8,122 bases of DNA, taken from NCBI GenBank assembly GCA_900553345.1, contig USDE01000056.1, positions 1 through 8,122 on the forward strand, read 5' to 3'. Below, piece by piece: positions 5,977-8,122 of this stretch. This stretch comes from an uncultured Collinsella sp. (GTDB taxonomy: Bacteria > Actinomycetota > Coriobacteriia > Coriobacteriales > Coriobacteriaceae). Below the pieces are notes generated by a model, which saw only the letters and a program-made list of their open reading frames with translations, did no database searches and was not told the origin of the DNA. A program made the translations under genes and the position numbers. The number at the start of each line of letters is the position of its first letter. The stretch's first letter is position 1.

Positions 5977-8007
5977 CTACAGCTCGTTAGCCGCGTGATA
6001 TGCCGTGCGGATAGCGCTCGCGATGTCGGCGGTTCGCTCGCCCGAGCAGTCGCCCACGCAGGTCACGGGCACCGTCACGCCGTCCAGGTCAAACGCGTTG
6101 GCCTTGGAGCCCACGGCCATCACCACGTAATCGCAGGCGATCTTCACCGGCTCCTCGGCGCCGTCCTCGGTGGTGCGAATGGCCTCCACGCCCTCGTCGG
6201 TAATGGCGGTCAAGCGGGTCTTCACGTGCTGCTCCACGTTGTGCTCTGCAAAGTCGCTCATGATCAGCGGCAGAATGGTTTCGGACTCGCCCGCTGCAAT
6301 CTTGTCGAGCATCTCCACGATCGCCACCTCGCAGCCGTGCTGCAGCAGGTACTCGGCAGTCTCGGTGCCCACCAGGCCGCCGCCAATGACGGTGACGCGG
6401 CCCGTAAGCTCCACCTTGCCGGCCAGCACGTCCCAGCTCGAGACGACCTTCTCCGAGTCGGCACCCGGAACGGGGATGACCACGTCGTGCGCGCCCACGG
6501 CCACAATCGCGGCGTCGGCGGCGTTGAGGTCCTCAGCGGTAGCGGCATGGTTGAGCTCAACCTTCACGCCCAGGCCAGGCAGAATCTTCTCGTAGTACTC
6601 GACCGAGCGCATGATCTCGTCCTTGCGCGGAGGCGCGGCCGCCAGCACAATCTGGCCGCCCAGATGATCGCTCGCCTCGTAGACGGTCACGTCGTAACCG
6701 CGCTTGGCCGCCACGCGCGCGGCCTCCAGACCGGCGATGCCACCGCCCACCACGGCGATCTTCTTGTCGCCCTCGCCAGGCTTAATGGCGATGGTCGCCT
6801 CGTCGCCGTTCTCGGCATTAAGCACGCACGAGATGTACTTGCGGTTTTGAATCGCGTCGACACAGCCCTTATTGCAGTTGAGGCACTCGCGAATGGGCTC
6901 GCCCGTGGCGGCCTTCAGCGCAATGTCGGGGTCGCACATGAGCGAGCGGCCATAAGCGACGATGTCGGCCGAGCCGTCCTCCAGGATCTTCTCGCCGGCC
7001 TCGACCGAGACCACGCGGCCGACGGTTGCCACCGGCACGGAAACCAGGGCCTTAACGCGCTCGGCCACCGGCAGCGTCCAGTTGTAGGGCATGGCACCCA
7101 TGGGCGGAATGGTATCGCCCATGTTGCCGGTGTGGTTGGCCTGCGCGACCTGGATCATGTCGATGCCCGCACCCTCGAGCAGCTTGGCGAACTCACAGGC
7201 CTCGTCGGGCTGCAGGCCACCTTTGCCGCGCGGCGTGCCGTCGGGGTTCTCCATGATCACGGGGAGCTTGTACTCCACCATCAGCTGCGGCGCGGCCTCC
7301 TTAATGGCAGCGACGACCTCCAGCGCGTAGCGAACGCGGTTCTCGAACGAGCCACCGTATTCGTCGGCGCGCTGGTTGAGGATGGCCGAGCACAGCGAAC
7401 CCACCAGGCGGTCGCCGTGGACCTCGATGGCGTCGATTCCGGCCTGCTGCGCGCGAGCGGCCGAGGCGGCGATGGCCTCCTTGATCTGGGTAAGCTGCTC
7501 TACGCTCGCCTCGTTCACAAAGTGCTGCATGTCGTGGTGCAGTTTGGCATATGCCTGCTTGCGGATCTCGTTGGACTCGGCCATCTTGGCGGCAAAGGTC
7601 TCCTCGTCGCCGGCGGCCTTGGCTTCCTGCGCGGCCTTGGCGGCGGCCATGGATCCCATGACCATGCGGCCGACGCCGGGCACGTCGTACTCGGGGTGGA
7701 ACAGCTGCAGCGCGACCTTGGCACCGTGCTTGTGGACGGCGTCGGCCAGGGCCTTAAACGTGGGGATCTGGGCGTCGGTCGCCAGCTTGGGCGTGGGGCT
7801 CGCGGTCATAACGGGAGCGACGTCGCCGATGACGATGTAGCTCACGCCGCCACGGGCCAGGCGCTCGTAAAAAGCCAGGCTGCGCTCGCCAATGGAGCCG
7901 TCGCGCTCCTCGTAGCCGGTGGTCAGCGGCGGGAACATAATGCGGTTCTTGAGCTCAAGGGGGCCAACCGTAATGGGCTGGAGCAGTTTGGATGCAGGTG
8001 CGGTCAT
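5977..8007 (-). CDS. NAD(P)H-dependent 4Fe-4S/FAD/FMN oxidoreductase of the old-yellow-enzyme/FadH-BaiH-enoate reductase family, 676 aa
   Basis: Cytoplasmic reductase of unsaturated substrates. The family includes 2,4-dienoyl-CoA reductase, enoate reductases and bile-acid BaiCD/BaiH. Residues 1-370 form the FMN-binding TIM barrel, with KNRIMFPPL near the N-terminus, HG at 197-198, the NQRADEYGGSFENR signature (about 211-224) and VGRVV late in the barrel. The cluster motif follows: C375, C378, C382 and C394 (C-x2-C-x3-C-x11-C). A first dinucleotide-binding motif VGGGIAGLEAA (419-429) and a second IGGGLVGTETAE (541-552) bind FAD and NAD(P)H, and VGDCSG (651-656) is the C-terminal FAD contact. 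Length is normal, but an Ala/Glu/Lys-rich stretch at about 117-166 replaces the usual shorter loop of the barrel. Start: GAGAGGA lies 6 nt before the ATG at 8007, whereas the ATG at 8013 abuts it with no spacing. Substrate cannot be assigned from sequence; the gene stands alone and has its own terminator. Confidence 0.95.
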   Translation of the reverse strand: MTAPASKLLQPITVGPLELKNRIMFPPLTTGYEERDGSIGERSLAFYERLARGGVSYIVIGDVAPVMTASPTPKLATDAQIPTFKALADAVHKHGAKVALQLFHPEYDVPGVGRMVMGSMAAAKAAQEAKAAGDEETFAAKMAESNEIRKQAYAKLHHDMQHFVNEASVEQLTQIKEAIAASAARAQQAGIDAIEVHGDRLVGSLCSAILNQRADEYGGSFENRVRYALEVVAAIKEAAPQLMVEYKLPVIMENPDGTPRGKGGLQPDEACEFAKLLEGAGIDMIQVAQANHTGNMGDTIPPMGAMPYNWTLPVAERVKALVSVPVATVGRVVSVEAGEKILEDGSADIVAYGRSLMCDPDIALKAATGEPIRECLNCNKGCVDAIQNRKYISCVLNAENGDEATIAIKPGEGDKKIAVVGGGIAGLEAARVAAKRGYDVTVYEASDHLGGQIVLAAAPPRKDEIMRSVEYYEKILPGLGVKVELNHAATAEDLNAADAAIVAVGAHDVVIPVPGADSEKVVSSWDVLAGKVELTGRVTVIGGGLVGTETAEYLLQHGCEVAIVEMLDKIAAGESETILPLIMSDFAEHNVEQHVKTRLTAITDEGVEAIRTTEDGAEEPVKIACDYVVMAVGSKANAFDLDGVTVPVTCVGDCSGERTADIASAIRTAYHAANEL

Positions 8008-8013
8008 GGACAT

Positions 8014-8020
8014 TCCTCTC
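8014..8020 (-). promoter_or_regulatory. Ribosome binding site deciding the reductase start
   Basis: GAGAGGA with 6 nt to the ATG at 8007 and 0 nt to the ATG at 8013. Normal spacing favours 8007, making the protein two residues shorter than the longest reading. Confidence 0.7.
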
Positions 8021-8059
8021 TTGTAGGCGCGGCGGCGATGGTGCCGCGTAGTTGTCTAG

Positions 8060-8089
8060 AGGATATGGCATGAGAGCACGGCGGCGCAA
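8060..8089 (-). promoter_or_regulatory. Weak candidate promoter of the reductase gene
   Basis: TTGCGC (8089-8084) and TATCCT (8065-8060) are spaced 18 bp apart on the minus strand, about 52 bp before the ATG. Match to consensus is 3/6 and 4/6, so this is only a candidate. The rest of 8021-8122 holds no gene; a 7-bp direct repeat GCAGGTA (8106-8112, 8116-8122) lies at the window edge. Confidence 0.22.
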
Positions 8090-8122
8090 CGGAAATCGGC
8101 GGATAGCAGGTAGCGGCAGGTA

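Noticed and set aside
5995..8073. A 692-codon open frame on the plus strand opposite the reductase gene
   Set aside because: Its product is His/Gly/Leu/Val/Arg-rich without domains, and it mirrors the codon structure of the well-supported reductase on the other strand; it is an antisense shadow in GC-rich DNA.

Overview
The window is a GC-rich (roughly 55-60% by eye) stretch of bacterial chromosome. Every convincing gene lies on the minus strand, so transcription runs from high to low coordinates. Protein style (signal-peptide surface protein with GLUG-like motifs, membrane-anchored envelope proteins, an AAA/DUF4143 ATPase, a large Fe-S/FAD old-yellow-enzyme-type reductase), Gram-positive Shine-Dalgarno sites and base composition fit a gut actinobacterium of the class Coriobacteriia, most likely Collinsella or a close relative. 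That assignment is inference from style, not from a marker gene.

Layout, read in the direction of transcription. (1) 8007-5977: a stand-alone gene for an OYE/FadH/BaiH-like NAD(P)H-dependent flavin reductase with a 4Fe-4S cluster, closed by a strong intrinsic terminator (5915-5950). (2) 5882-5779: a short intergenic array of four identical 12-bp direct repeats with an exact 23-bp period, plus a fifth degenerate copy in phase. It lies directly upstream of (3) 5742-4438, an AAA_14/DUF4143 ATPase with a nuclease-like C-terminal motif. (4) 4437-4155: a 283-bp gene-free region with two inverted repeats and weak promoter candidates. (5) 4154-1: an apparent four-gene operon. Three proteins of 345, 266 and 325 aa each have a short cytoplasmic N-terminus, one membrane segment and a beta-rich extracytoplasmic domain. 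The fourth gene encodes a secreted surface protein with a classical signal peptide, an acidic linker and the start of a GLUG-like region, and it is cut by the window edge.

The most unusual material is the envelope operon and the 23-bp-period array. In the operon, two of the three anchored proteins carry a membrane segment ending in a (A/S)WF motif followed by a Gly-containing beta-rich stretch. This recalls the N-termini of SipW-processed TasA/CalY-like fibre proteins, so the operon may build a cell-surface structure. No signal peptidase or sortase is visible in the window. The array could be an operator for the ATPase gene, because its best promoter-like hexamers fall in the spacers between repeats. 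Functions of the operon proteins beyond membrane anchoring are not known to me.
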